Of a DNA stretch of 64,000 nucleotides, positions 10,676-18,550 are shown in pieces (within the stretch, counting starts at the first letter, position 1; each line of letters begins with the position of its first letter). The stretch is taken from positions 124,001-188,000 of the forward strand of contig JAJDTP010000019.1 of assembly GCA_022827095.1 (NCBI GenBank). The letters run 5' to 3'. The notes beneath the pieces were generated by a model. The model did not search any database. It had not been told where the DNA came from and saw only the letters and a list, made by a program, of their open reading frames with translations. The translations under genes and the position numbers were made by a program. Source of the stretch: Dehalococcoidia bacterium (lineage in GTDB: Bacteria > Chloroflexota > Dehalococcoidia > Lucifugimonadales > UBA3495).

Positions 10676-11587
10676 ATGACCACCCAATTTTTGCCTGACC
10701 ATGACCACATCCTGCTCACGCTGCTGCCTGACCCTTCCAAAGTGCCGGATATGCAGCGCGGCCGGCGCATGTCGGAGCTCTACGTGCCTCTCCACTCCCA
10801 CTTCGAGCTTTGGCCGGACGTTCTGGTTGGAGCCAACGGGTATCTGACCCAGGACGGCGGCAACCCGGACACTTGGGCCAAAATGGACGTGGTGGTTACT
10901 CGCGACGTGACGCCGGACGCCATCATCGGGCGCAACGGGTATATCATTGATGAGGTGGGCAAGCCGCCGGATTTCGTGCTGGAGGTAGTACCCGAATGCC
11001 TCTTTTACGATGAGTCCAGCGACAAGTTCGGCCTCGTAGCTGATATGTTCGGAGAAGTGCGACCGGATGAAGTCCGGCGGGACTACGATTACGAGCGTAA
11101 CTGCCGCCTCCATGCCGGCTATGGAGTACGTGAATACTGGCGTCTTTCGGCCAGCCCCGACGACCCGCAGCAGGATGTACCGTTGGCTGGCCTCCGACTG
11201 ATTGATGGAGTTTATGAACCGATCCCGGTCACCGCGGAACCGGATGGCGAGTTGCGCGGCCACAGCGCGGCCTTGGGCCTGCATTTATGCTGGGACGGCA
11301 ACCTGCTGCGCTGGATGCAGACCACCGGGGGAAGGTTTCTGCCTGGCATGAAAGAGCAGGATGAGACCATTAAAGACCTTCTCACCGTTCTGCGAAACGA
11401 GCGGCAGCGGCGTGTCAAAGCGGAATACGAGAGTTTCGTCGCCAGTGAGAAAGTACGCCGGTTGGATGAGATGCTCCGGGAACACGGAGTCCTACCCGAC
11501 ACGGTCCGTTTCCGCGACCAACGTGACGCACGCCTTGACGAACTTTCGCGGCAGTTGGCGGAAGCGTCGCACCCGTGGACGCAGTAG
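10676..11587 (+). CDS. Uma2-family (DUF820) nuclease-like protein, divergent copy
   Basis: A 303-residue protein with the Uma2 restriction-endonuclease-like fold: MDVVVTRDVTPDA, PPDFVLEVV and GYGVREYWRL. In canonical members, including those at 26987 and 28441, a Lys sits eight residues before the GV of GVxEYW. Here that position is Asn, preceded by Arg, and an insertion separates the Glu motif from it, so the catalytic site may be altered. The C-terminal 80 residues are charged and helical. The start is the ATG at 10676; a GTG lies three bases upstream. It may form a unit with the next two genes. Function of the family is unproven. Confidence 0.75.
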   Translation: MTTQFLPDHDHILLTLLPDPSKVPDMQRGRRMSELYVPLHSHFELWPDVLVGANGYLTQDGGNPDTWAKMDVVVTRDVTPDAIIGRNGYIIDEVGKPPDFVLEVVPECLFYDESSDKFGLVADMFGEVRPDEVRRDYDYERNCRLHAGYGVREYWRLSASPDDPQQDVPLAGLRLIDGVYEPIPVTAEPDGELRGHSAALGLHLCWDGNLLRWMQTTGGRFLPGMKEQDETIKDLLTVLRNERQRRVKAEYESFVASEKVRRLDEMLREHGVLPDTVRFRDQRDARLDELSRQLAEASHPWTQ

Positions 11588-11602
11588 GCAACGGAGCAGA
11601 AC

Positions 11603-12055
11603 ATGCCACCACGTACGCGCCGCGAACCTCCGCAACGCCGGAATGCCCGTGTCCGCAGGCACCTGCAGATGGCCCGTGAGTATTGGGTCAAGGCGCCGCA
11701 GTATCTGGCCGATGGCGATTTAAAGCAGGCAAGCGAAAAAGGTTGGGGAACGGTTGCGCAACTCACCAAAGCGGTGGCTACCCTGCGCGGCTGGGATCAT
11801 TATGACCACGTGGCGATACGCGAAGCGGTCCAGGCCTTGGCCGCTGAACAGTCGGAGCAGTCCGAAGGGATTCGCCGCGGCCTCAACGCCGCCGAGAGTC
11901 TGCACGGCAATTTTTACGAGGGACATCTGACTGCGGAACACACCGAGTTCAACCTGTCGGAACTAGTCCCGCTGCTGGGTGTCGCCTGGCGAGAGATCCC
12001 AGAAGAATATACCGGCGGTGTATCATTCGATGAATGGACCGCTGATCGAGAGTAG
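11603..12055 (+). CDS. PaREP1-like small helical protein (intact copy)
   Basis: A 150-residue soluble helical protein. After a basic N-terminus (MPPRTRREPPQRRNAR) comes HLQMAREYWVKAPQYLADGD, then KGWGTVAQLTKAVATLRGW with a following DHYDH, then SLHGNFYEGHL and LSELVPLLGVAW. The W-(G/A)-x(4)-K-A-V-A-x-x-R-G-W pattern and the later LHGNFYEG are shared with the interrupted gene at 4585-4942 and more distantly with 17779-18174 and 18168-18539. I relate it to the PaREP1 family, whose role is not established. It lies 15 bases after the Uma2 gene. Confidence 0.65.
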   Translation: MPPRTRREPPQRRNARVRRHLQMAREYWVKAPQYLADGDLKQASEKGWGTVAQLTKAVATLRGWDHYDHVAIREAVQALAAEQSEQSEGIRRGLNAAESLHGNFYEGHLTAEHTEFNLSELVPLLGVAWREIPEEYTGGVSFDEWTADRE

Positions 12056-12124
12056 GACCACCCAATAGTGGCGCAGGCGTACATCTGGCGGTTAGGGTGG
12101 GAACCGCCTAATGAGGAAGACCCT

Positions 12125-12547
12125 ATGGTATCGAGAGTAACCACGTATGCTCAGATAGCGGAGTTGGCATACAGCGTCCTAAAGAAACTGTGGCGGCTAT
12201 GGAACGAGTCCACTCCCCAAGAACGCGAAACCATCACTCAGCACTTGCAAGCCATTTATGACGTGCTGAGAAATGTAGCCGCTCGCGGATCTGAAAGCCC
12301 GAACTTGCCTCCGATGTTGATGTTGCCTCCACCAGAAGTTGTGGTTCAGGGCTCGAACGTCACCAACAAAGACCGGAAGCGATTTGTCGCACGCGCAAGA
12401 CGATTTCGCCAAGATCTCCGTCTATTCGCCCGCACGATAGGCAGATACCGAAGCAGTTTCACAGTTGACGACTCCAAAGCGATCATCGGGCGACTGAACG
12501 AAATTAGGAAGATTTTATCCGCGATAGAACGTCGGACCCGAAACTGA
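12125..12547 (+). CDS. Hypothetical helical protein
   Basis: 140 residues from the ATG at 12125, which has gaggaaga just upstream; an in-frame GTG at 12068 would add 19 residues. I do not recognise a family. The protein is mostly helical with an amphipathic N-terminus (AQIAELAYSVLKKLWRLW), a proline-rich linker (NLPPMLMLPPPEVVVQ) and a basic C-terminal half (KDRKRFVARARRFRQDLRLF). There is no signal peptide or TM segment. Its DNA is AT-richer than the oxidoreductase gene that follows. Possibly an accessory partner of the two genes upstream. Confidence 0.55.
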   Translation: MVSRVTTYAQIAELAYSVLKKLWRLWNESTPQERETITQHLQAIYDVLRNVAARGSESPNLPPMLMLPPPEVVVQGSNVTNKDRKRFVARARRFRQDLRLFARTIGRYRSSFTVDDSKAIIGRLNEIRKILSAIERRTRN

Positions 12548-12618
12548 CGTCCATTGTTCAGGTTCTCGGTACTAAATCGTCTTCACTATCATCGGTAATC
12601 AGAATCAGGAGCAAAGAA

Positions 12619-14214
12619 ATGGCTAGCAAGCACGACATAGCCGACGTACTGGTCATCGGGGCCGGGGCTTCCGGCGGGGCGTTCACCTGGAGCCTGACGC
12701 AGGCCGGCGTCAAGGTGGTGTGCCTGGAGCAGGGCGGCTGGGTGCCGCTCAACGCCTTTCCGGTGAACGAGCCGCAGGCGCAGCTCCACTGGCAGACTGA
12801 TTTCCACCCCAACCCCAACTTCAGGGGCCTGCGGGAGGACTATCCGGTCAACGAGGATGACACCCCCATCGCGCCGTACATGTACAACGCGGTGGGCGGC
12901 AGCACCATCCACTGGGGCTCCCACTTCCCCCGGTTCCATCCGTCGGACTTCCGCCTGAAGTCGTTGGACGGTGTGGCCGATGACTGGCCCATGGACTACT
13001 TCGAGCTCGAACCGTACTACGACCAGAACGACCGGGCCCACGGCGTCAGCGGGTTGCAGGGCGACACGGCCTACCCGCCCAAGCCGGCTCGGCCCACACC
13101 GCCACTGCCCATTGGGCCGGGCGGCGAGAAGCTGGCGCGGGCCTTCAACCAGTTGGGCTGGCACTGGTGGTCGTCGGACAACGCCGTTGCCTCCACTGCC
13201 TACGACGGCCGGCTGGCGGACGTGGGAGAGTACCTGCGTTCGCCTTCCAGCAGCGATATCATCTTCTGGCCCGCCGCTCTCAAGCAGGGCGCACGCCTGA
13301 TCACCCACGCCCGCGTCCGGGAGATCCTGGTGGACGCGACCGGCCGAGCCACCGGGGCCGCCTACTACGACCGCAACGGCAACCTGCAGGCGCAGCATGC
13401 GAAGGTCGTGGTGCTGGCCTGCAACGGCATCGGCACTTCGCGGCTCCTGCTGAACTCCAAGAGCGCACTGTTCCCGGATGGTTTGGCCAACAGCAGCGGG
13501 CAGGTGGGACGCAACCTGATGCACCATCCCTGCGGCTACGTTCTGGGCCTGTTCGACGAGGACCTCGGTCCCGACGATGGGCCGCGCGGTTCCTCCATGC
13601 TGAGCCAGGAGTTCTACGAGACCGATCTGCGGCGCGGCTTCGTGCGTGGCTACGACATGCAGATTTCCAACGTGGGAGGCGCCCCGTTGCAGATTGCGTT
13701 GGGCGGACTGGTCGGCCAGCAGGTGGAATGGGGCGAGGGACACCACCGCGACTTCGCGGAACGGTTCCGGCACCAGATGGGTATAGTCATCATGACCGAA
13801 GACCTCCCGGAGGAACACAACACGGTCACGCTGGACCCCACGTTGACGGACGGCCACGGCATACCGGCGCCCAAGATCAACTACACGGTGAGCGACAACA
13901 CCTGGGCCATGCTGGACCATGGCATCGCCCGCGCCACCGAGGTTCTGGAGGCCGCCGGAGCGAAGAGGGTCGTTTCATCCCGGCTGCGCCGCAACGCCGG
14001 TTGGCATCTGCTGGGCACCGCGCGCATGGGATCTGATCCCGACCGTTCGGTGGTGGACCGCTGGGGCCGCGCCCACGACGTGCCCAACCTGTTCATCATC
14101 GACGGGAGCATCTTCACCACCGGGGCCTGCATCAACCCGACGACGACGATCCAGGCGCTGGCGCTGCGCACCGCGGACTACCTGAAGGGGGAGGGCTCTT
14201 CTGCAATCTCCTAG
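12619..14214 (+). CDS. GMC family FAD-dependent oxidoreductase
   Basis: A 531-residue flavoenzyme. The N-terminal VLVIGAGASGGAFTWSL is the FAD-binding dinucleotide fold; GGSTIHWGSHFPRFHP follows. Near the C-terminus WHLLGTARMGSD carries the catalytic His and INPTTTIQALALR the conserved Asn region of GMC enzymes. The family oxidises alcohols, sugars or choline-like substrates. The form without an obvious signal peptide and with HLLGTARMG resembles the gluconate/sorbose-type branch more than choline dehydrogenase. It is followed closely by acetyltransferase and glyoxalase-fold genes on the same strand. Confidence 0.92.
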   Translation: MASKHDIADVLVIGAGASGGAFTWSLTQAGVKVVCLEQGGWVPLNAFPVNEPQAQLHWQTDFHPNPNFRGLREDYPVNEDDTPIAPYMYNAVGGSTIHWGSHFPRFHPSDFRLKSLDGVADDWPMDYFELEPYYDQNDRAHGVSGLQGDTAYPPKPARPTPPLPIGPGGEKLARAFNQLGWHWWSSDNAVASTAYDGRLADVGEYLRSPSSSDIIFWPAALKQGARLITHARVREILVDATGRATGAAYYDRNGNLQAQHAKVVVLACNGIGTSRLLLNSKSALFPDGLANSSGQVGRNLMHHPCGYVLGLFDEDLGPDDGPRGSSMLSQEFYETDLRRGFVRGYDMQISNVGGAPLQIALGGLVGQQVEWGEGHHRDFAERFRHQMGIVIMTEDLPEEHNTVTLDPTLTDGHGIPAPKINYTVSDNTWAMLDHGIARATEVLEAAGAKRVVSSRLRRNAGWHLLGTARMGSDPDRSVVDRWGRAHDVPNLFIIDGSIFTTGACINPTTTIQALALRTADYLKGEGSSAIS

Positions 14215-14225
14215 AGGTGTCGCAA

Positions 14226-14783
14226 ATGCGCATCACCACCGAGCGACTGGTCCTGCGGGAGTTCGGCGAAGATGATTGGCGGGCCGTGCTGGAATACCAG
14301 CGCGACCCGCTTTATCTTCGGTACTATCCGTGGGAAGACCGGAGCGAAACTGACGTTAGGGTATTCGTCGACATGTTTCGGGACTGGCAGACCGAGCAGC
14401 CGAGGCGTCGGTTCCAACTGGCAATCACGCGCCGGGAGGACGGCGAGTTGGTCGGCAACTGCGGCATCCGTCGTAAACCCGACAACGAATGGGAGGCCGA
14501 TATCGGTTACGAACTGTCTCCCAAATGGTGGGGTCGAGGCTATGCCACGGAGTCGGCTAACGCCATGGTGGATTTCGGGTTCCGTCACCTGGGCCTGCAA
14601 CGCATCTCGTCCTGGTGCATTGCCGACAACGTGGCGTCGGCCCGAGTTCTGGAGCGTCTGGGGTTCACTCAGGAAGGACGGTTGCGCCGGAACGAATACT
14701 TCAAGGGTCGGTGGTGGGATACACTGTTGTATGCATTTCTGGCGGAAGAATGGCCAATCGCCGCGAAATCCGCCGATACCTGA
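14226..14783 (+). CDS. GNAT family N-acetyltransferase (RimJ/RimL-like)
   Basis: 185 residues starting MRITTERLVLREFGEDDW, the typical RimJ/RimL-type N-terminus, then DIGYELSPKWWGRGYATESA (acetyl-CoA pyrophosphate loop) and NVASARVLERLGFTQEGRLR. It transfers an acetyl group from acetyl-CoA to an amine; the substrate may be a protein N-terminus or a small molecule. I chose the ATG at 14226, with gaggtg just upstream at good spacing; a GTG at 14217 is the alternative. It begins 11 bases after the GMC gene. Confidence 0.9.
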   Translation: MRITTERLVLREFGEDDWRAVLEYQRDPLYLRYYPWEDRSETDVRVFVDMFRDWQTEQPRRRFQLAITRREDGELVGNCGIRRKPDNEWEADIGYELSPKWWGRGYATESANAMVDFGFRHLGLQRISSWCIADNVASARVLERLGFTQEGRLRRNEYFKGRWWDTLLYAFLAEEWPIAAKSADT

Positions 14784-14809
14784 CATCACGGCAAGCCCAC
14801 GGAGGTAAC

Positions 14810-15187
14810 ATGCCCAAGATAGTGCACTTCGAACTGCCCTTTGACGATGCCGAGCGCGCAAACAGGTTCTACGGCGACGTATTCGGCTGGCAGTCCAGCA
14901 AGTGGGACGGGCCGGAGGAATACTACCTGCAGCAGACGGGCGGAGACGACGAGCCCTACGGCATCGGTGGCGCGCTCATCGCCCGCGCGTCGGCCCTCAA
15001 CGACGGCGGCACCCTGGTCGTAATCGGCGTGGATGACCTGGATGCCTACACTGAAAAGGTGGCTGCGGCCGGCTGCGAAATCGTGACGCCCCGGACCGCC
15101 ATACCCGGTGTGGGCTGGTTCACCAATTTCCGGGACACCGAGGGCAACGTGGTTGGAATGTTCATGGACGATAACAACGCGGCGTAG
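14810..15187 (+). CDS. VOC (glyoxalase/bleomycin-resistance fold) family protein
   Basis: 125 residues starting MPKIVHFELPFDDAERANRF, with FYGDVFGWQ and the C-terminal FRDTEGNVVGMF typical of the vicinal-oxygen-chelate fold. The beta-alpha-beta-beta-beta unit is repeated twice. GGAGGT lies just upstream of the ATG; a longer in-frame ORF from 14615 is overlap with the acetyltransferase. The metal-binding pattern is incomplete: the N-terminal His in IVHFEL is present and a Glu lies in DTEGN. The reaction cannot be assigned. Confidence 0.88.
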   Translation: MPKIVHFELPFDDAERANRFYGDVFGWQSSKWDGPEEYYLQQTGGDDEPYGIGGALIARASALNDGGTLVVIGVDDLDAYTEKVAAAGCEIVTPRTAIPGVGWFTNFRDTEGNVVGMFMDDNNAA

Positions 15188-15188
15188 G

Positions 15189-15647
15189 TTAGTCATCTGC
15201 GGGAGCGGCTTCCGGCTCCCGCGCCGCCGGGTTGGGCGGGACGATTGGAGGGGGCGCGGTGAACACGGGAGGGCCGCCCGGCTCGGGATGGGAATGATTC
15301 ACCAACGCGCTGATGATTTCGGCTTTCATCTGTGCCATCTGTTGCATCAGCTCCCGGTGCGACTGGTCGATTTTCTCGCTGAGTTCCCGGCGGGTTTCGT
15401 CGACCTTCTCGCTGAGTTCCCGGCGGGTTTCGTCGATCTTCTCGCTGAGTTCATTACGGGTTTCTCCGATTCTGTCGTTGGTTTCCCCCAGCTTGTCGGC
15501 AATCTGGTCAACCCGGTTAAACAGCCGGAAAACGAATATCGACCCAATCGTGATAAACGCCACTATGACGGCTATCAAGCCGCCGATGATAGCGATTTCA
15601 AGTGCGTTGTCGGCCAAAGTGCTTTCCATATCAATCTCTCTTGCCAT
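15189..15647 (-). CDS. Membrane-anchored coiled-coil protein with 11-residue repeats
   Basis: 152 residues on the minus strand. One TM helix (about residues 17-41, IAIIGGLIAVIVAFITIG core) is followed by a coiled coil in which the 11-residue unit ETRRELSEKID occurs in tandem near residues 62-94. A proline-rich tail (PPVFTAPPPIVPPNP) ends the protein. The 11-mer periodicity is typical of right-handed or straight coiled coils. There is no catalytic domain. It faces the glyoxalase gene tail to tail with one base between them. Similar small proteins are often annotated as hypothetical or apolipoprotein-like. An alternative start is the ATG at 15629. Confidence 0.65.
   Translation of the reverse strand: MAREIDMESTLADNALEIAIIGGLIAVIVAFITIGSIFVFRLFNRVDQIADKLGETNDRIGETRNELSEKIDETRRELSEKVDETRRELSEKIDQSHRELMQQMAQMKAEIISALVNHSHPEPGGPPVFTAPPPIVPPNPAAREPEAAPADD
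15373..15471. repeat. Three tandem 33-bp units inside the coiled-coil gene
   Basis: Units start at 15373, 15406 and 15439. The first two are nearly identical; the third has diverged in its second half. Each encodes one 11-residue coiled-coil turn. The repeat also keeps opposite-strand frames open, producing spurious ORFs. Confidence 0.85.
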
Positions 15648-15756
15648 TGAGATTATCCGGCGGTACTGTAAATGCTGTCAACCGCAACTTTCTCAACATG
15701 GATTGGTTTGTCAGGCTATCCGGGAAGGTCGAACGCACTAATAATCCGCGGCGCCA

Positions 15757-15846
15757 ATGAAACTGTGGCGGATCGTGCAAGAATACCTGCCGCCCCTCGT
15801 TCAGCAACTGCAAGCCATCATCAACGAAAACCTGCCGGCGAAGTGA
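15757..15846 (+). CDS. Possible 29-residue peptide upstream of the SDR gene
   Basis: ATG at 15757 to TGA at 15846, with an in-frame stop just upstream at 15742, so it is a complete short frame. It reads MKLWRIVQEYLPPLVQQLQ followed by AIINENLPAK, an amphipathic helical peptide. It ends 27 bases before the SDR start. No clear ribosome-binding site precedes it. It may be a real small protein, a leader peptide or chance. Confidence 0.3.
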   Translation: MKLWRIVQEYLPPLVQQLQAIINENLPAK

Positions 15847-15873
15847 ATCGCCGGCTTTCCACGGAGGTAAATC

Positions 15874-16650
15874 ATGGGCCGAATGGACGGCAAGGTGGCG
15901 ATCATCAGCGGCGGCGCGCGCGGCATGGGCGCCGAGGAAGTCCGCCTGTTCGCCCGGGAGGGAGCGAAGGTCGTCTTCGGCGACATTCTCGACGACCTGG
16001 GACAGCAGGTGGAGGCCGACTGCAAAACCGAAGGCCTGGACGTTGCATACGCGCATCTGGACGTGACCAGCGAAAGCGACTGGGATGCTATCGTCGCGCT
16101 GGCCGAGGAACGCTACGGCAAGCTGGACGCGCTGGTGAACAACGCCGGCATCAGCATTTCCGTCGAGGGTGGCGCGCGCAATATCTCGTTGGAAGACACC
16201 AGCGTCGAGCAATGGGACCGGGTGATGGACATCAACTCCAAGGGCGTTTTCTTGGGAACCCGTGCGGCCATCCCGGCAATGCGTCGCGCCGGCGGCGGGT
16301 CGATCATCAACATTTCTTCCATTGCCGGCATGACTGGAGCTTGGTCTCGGTCGCATCCGTACAACGCATCCAAGGGTGCCGTGCGGCTGTTCACCAAGGC
16401 CACGGCCGTGCAGCACGCCCGCGAGGGTATACGGGCGAACTCCGTGCATCCCGGGCCGATCATGACGCCCATGAGCGAGTCGACCTACGCGGACCCGGAG
16501 GTGGCGGCGCAGCGATTGGCCCTAGTGCCCCTGGGACGGCGCGCTCACCCCATCGAGGTGGCCTACGGCGTGATGTACCTGGCCTCGGACGAAGCGTCGT
16601 TCGTGACGGGAGCCGAGCTGGTCATCGACGGCGGGTGTATTGCCCAGTAG
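15874..16650 (+). CDS. Short-chain dehydrogenase/reductase (SDR)
   Basis: 258 residues with the classical SDR layout: SGGARGMG nucleotide-binding glycine motif near residues 13-20, LDVTSESDWD (NAD-binding Asp), NNAGIS, INISSIAG (catalytic Ser), YNASKGA (Tyr and Lys), and a C-terminal GAELVIDGGCIAQ. The pattern fits NAD-dependent cyclic-alcohol or glucose 1-dehydrogenase-like members. GGAGG lies just before the ATG. Two close paralogues are at 26182-26934 and 29183-29929. Confidence 0.93.
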   Translation: MGRMDGKVAIISGGARGMGAEEVRLFAREGAKVVFGDILDDLGQQVEADCKTEGLDVAYAHLDVTSESDWDAIVALAEERYGKLDALVNNAGISISVEGGARNISLEDTSVEQWDRVMDINSKGVFLGTRAAIPAMRRAGGGSIINISSIAGMTGAWSRSHPYNASKGAVRLFTKATAVQHAREGIRANSVHPGPIMTPMSESTYADPEVAAQRLALVPLGRRAHPIEVAYGVMYLASDEASFVTGAELVIDGGCIAQ

Positions 16651-16715
16651 TGCGGCGGCAAGTAAGATAGCCCCGAACCCATCCACCTGACACACCATCT
16701 GCAAGGGAGACGATT

Positions 16716-17663
16716 ATGCCTGAAACTTACGGTCAGGGAGATTTTCAATACACCTTCGTGGAAGACTGGCTGAAGCTGCCCGACGGTATGCGCCTGCTGG
16801 AGTGCCCGGGCGTGGCAGTCGACGGCGACGACCGCGTGTTCATCCTGACCCGCGGCGAGCATCCGATTATGGTCTTTGACAAGGACGGCAACTTTGAGCG
16901 GTCCTTCGGGCAGGGCCACTTCAGCGACAACCGCACCCACGGCCTGTATTACAGCGCGGCTGACGACACCCTGCTGGCGGCCGATGATGGCATCCATACT
17001 ATCCAGAAGTTCAGCGTCACCGGCGAGAAGCTGATGGAAATCGGCGAGAAGAACCACCCGGCGCCCCGCTGGAGCGGTCAGCCCTTCAACCGGCCCACCT
17101 CCGCCGCCATCCGCCCCAGCAACGGCGACATCTACGTCTCCGACGGGTACGGCAACTCGCGCATCCACGTGTACACCGCCGAGGGGCAGTACAAGTTCTC
17201 CTGGGGCGAGCCGGGCATCGACGCCGGCCAGTTCATCCGCCCGCACAACATCGCCTTCGACGAGGACGAGCGCGTGTATGTGGTGGACCGCGAGTGCCAC
17301 CGCATCCAGCTCTTCGACACCGACGGCAACTTCACGGAGATGTGGAGCAACATCCACCGACCGGACGCCATGGTGTACTGGGGCGGCCATATCTACGTGG
17401 GCGAGCTCAACGGCATGGGCGGTGTGGATGACGCGCCGGGATTGGGTCACCGGGTCACCATCTACGACCGGGACGGCAATCGCGTCTGCGTATTCGGCGC
17501 CCCTGAAGAGGGTGAAGGCGCTGGCCAGTTCATCGCGCCCCACGGTATCGCTGTGGACAGCACCGGCGCGGTGTACGTGTCCGAGGTGTCCTACACCATT
17601 CGCGGCAGCCACATGGACCCGCCGCGCGAGCTGCGCAGCTTCTCCAAGTACGCCAAGGCATAG
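16716..17663 (+). CDS. NHL-repeat six-bladed beta-propeller protein
   Basis: 315 residues with repeated NHL units such as GVAVDGDDRVFILTRGEHPI, NIAFDEDERVYVVDRECHRI and GIAVDSTGAVYVSEV. The repeats form a beta-propeller. No signal peptide is visible, so it may be cytoplasmic or exported by an unusual route. The fold resembles peptidyl-alpha-hydroxyglycine lyase-like and SMP-30-like proteins, but no catalytic assignment is possible. AAGGGAGA precedes the ATG. A paralogue is at 59912-60748. Confidence 0.88.
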   Translation: MPETYGQGDFQYTFVEDWLKLPDGMRLLECPGVAVDGDDRVFILTRGEHPIMVFDKDGNFERSFGQGHFSDNRTHGLYYSAADDTLLAADDGIHTIQKFSVTGEKLMEIGEKNHPAPRWSGQPFNRPTSAAIRPSNGDIYVSDGYGNSRIHVYTAEGQYKFSWGEPGIDAGQFIRPHNIAFDEDERVYVVDRECHRIQLFDTDGNFTEMWSNIHRPDAMVYWGGHIYVGELNGMGGVDDAPGLGHRVTIYDRDGNRVCVFGAPEEGEGAGQFIAPHGIAVDSTGAVYVSEVSYTIRGSHMDPPRELRSFSKYAKA

Positions 17664-17689
17664 ACTTTGCGCCGGCAGTACCGCAGTGT

Positions 17690-17713
17690 AGGGGCGAAAG
17701 ATCTTTCGCCCCT
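17690..17713. terminator. Perfect 24-bp palindrome after the NHL gene
   Basis: A perfect palindrome centred between 17701 and 17702 (aggggcgaaaga and its complement), 26 bases after the stop of the NHL gene. It could form a strong hairpin and reads the same on both strands. No T tract follows, so factor-independent termination is uncertain; it may instead be an intergenic repeat. Confidence 0.5.
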
Positions 17714-17778
17714 CGTCTGTGTCGGGTGATAACATGGGACATCCGATGGAAAACCGTGATGCTTCCGGAGCAACCGTG

Positions 17779-18174
17779 ATGGCTACCACCGAGACCGGCG
17801 TCAACGAGACCGTGACAATCAACCGCCAGGTAAAGGCGCATCTGGATGCTGCCGACCGAGAGTTGATGGTACCGGACACGGTCAAAAGCTCCGCCGAGCT
17901 GTGGGCCGCCGTCCGGTTGGCGGCGGTGCTAACGCTCAAGCAACGAGGTCTGCCTCATGAAAACGACGACGAGATTTTGGAATCCATCAGCATCTTGGAC
18001 GAGCGGGAAAACGCTGCCGGGAAAATCAAGCTGAAGTACGGCGCCGCTGGCATATTCCGCGATAACGCCGGCCACGACTTTATGGAATTGGACGAATTTT
18101 TGTTCTGCCGTCCTTCCGCCACAGAATTCGCAGACTGCATGCAGGCCTTGCTGGAAAAGGAAATGCCATGCTGA
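17779..18174 (+). CDS. Small helical protein, PaREP1-like (divergent)
   Basis: 131 residues from the ATG at 17779, which has a ggag upstream; in-frame starts at 17719 and 17746 are alternatives. Key segments are HLDAADRELM, ELWAAVRLAAVLTLKQRGL with PHENDDEILESI, and KYGAAGIFRDNAGHDFMELD. The spacing of W, A-rich helix, RG and H matches the proteins at 4585-4942 and 11603-12055, so I place it in the same loose family. The function is unknown. It overlaps the next gene by seven bases (18168-18174), indicating translational coupling. Confidence 0.6.
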   Translation: MATTETGVNETVTINRQVKAHLDAADRELMVPDTVKSSAELWAAVRLAAVLTLKQRGLPHENDDEILESISILDERENAAGKIKLKYGAAGIFRDNAGHDFMELDEFLFCRPSATEFADCMQALLEKEMPC

Positions 18175-18539
18175 CCGGGGCAGAGCACGCTAGAGAAGCG
18201 TTGGACTGCATCCAGATCAGCCATCGACTAATCGCGCGCGGACGCCGTCGGCCCGCCTCCGATATCCTCTGGTTAGCCGTAAAGCACGCCATTAGCGTTA
18301 TCGGTATCGCAACCGGACAAGATTATGGGAAATACCAGCACAAGCGAGCTGTAATACGCCGGCTGGCTGACGAAACCAACAACGCTGAACTCAATGACTC
18401 TCTTAAAGTGGCGATGCGCGTTCATGCCGATGCGGACCAAGGGTTTCTGTCCGTGCTCGAATTGATCGTACGGCAGCAGCAAACATTGGACTTTGCTGAA
18501 CATCTGCTTGCCATATCCAATGTGACCAGCGACCACTAG
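18168..18539 (+). CDS. Small helical protein, PaREP1-like (divergent), coupled to the upstream gene
   Basis: 123 residues. It has HAREALDCIQISHRLIARG, SDILWLAVKHAISVIGIATG and LKVAMRVHADADQGF, echoing the W-x-A helix and later A-x(2)-H segment of its upstream partner. There is no TM segment or signal peptide. Overlap with the previous gene suggests the two products interact. It ends 11 bases before the TTG start of the next gene, so all three may be one transcript that continues into the selenoprotein. Confidence 0.6.
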   Translation: MLTGAEHAREALDCIQISHRLIARGRRRPASDILWLAVKHAISVIGIATGQDYGKYQHKRAVIRRLADETNNAELNDSLKVAMRVHADADQGFLSVLELIVRQQQTLDFAEHLLAISNVTSDH

Positions 18540-18550
18540 AGGCAAACAAA

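Noticed and set aside
12589-13920. 443-residue ORF on the minus strand opposite the GMC oxidoreductase
   Set aside because: Shadow of a high-GC gene: the plus-strand GMC protein has clear family motifs, the antisense frame has none.
15373-15471. CRISPR-like direct repeats
   Set aside because: The units are contiguous with no spacers and lie inside a coding frame.
15108-15741. Plus-strand ORFs opposite the coiled-coil gene
   Set aside because: They arise from the 33-bp repeat keeping both strands open; the minus-strand protein has a TM helix and coiled coil.
15672-16670. Long plus-strand ORF overlapping the SDR in another frame
   Set aside because: Low-complexity Arg/Gly-rich text typical of frame shadows; the SDR frame is clearly coding.
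16563-17939. 458-residue minus-strand ORF across the SDR/NHL junction
   Set aside because: Antisense to two recognised genes and without recognisable protein sequence.
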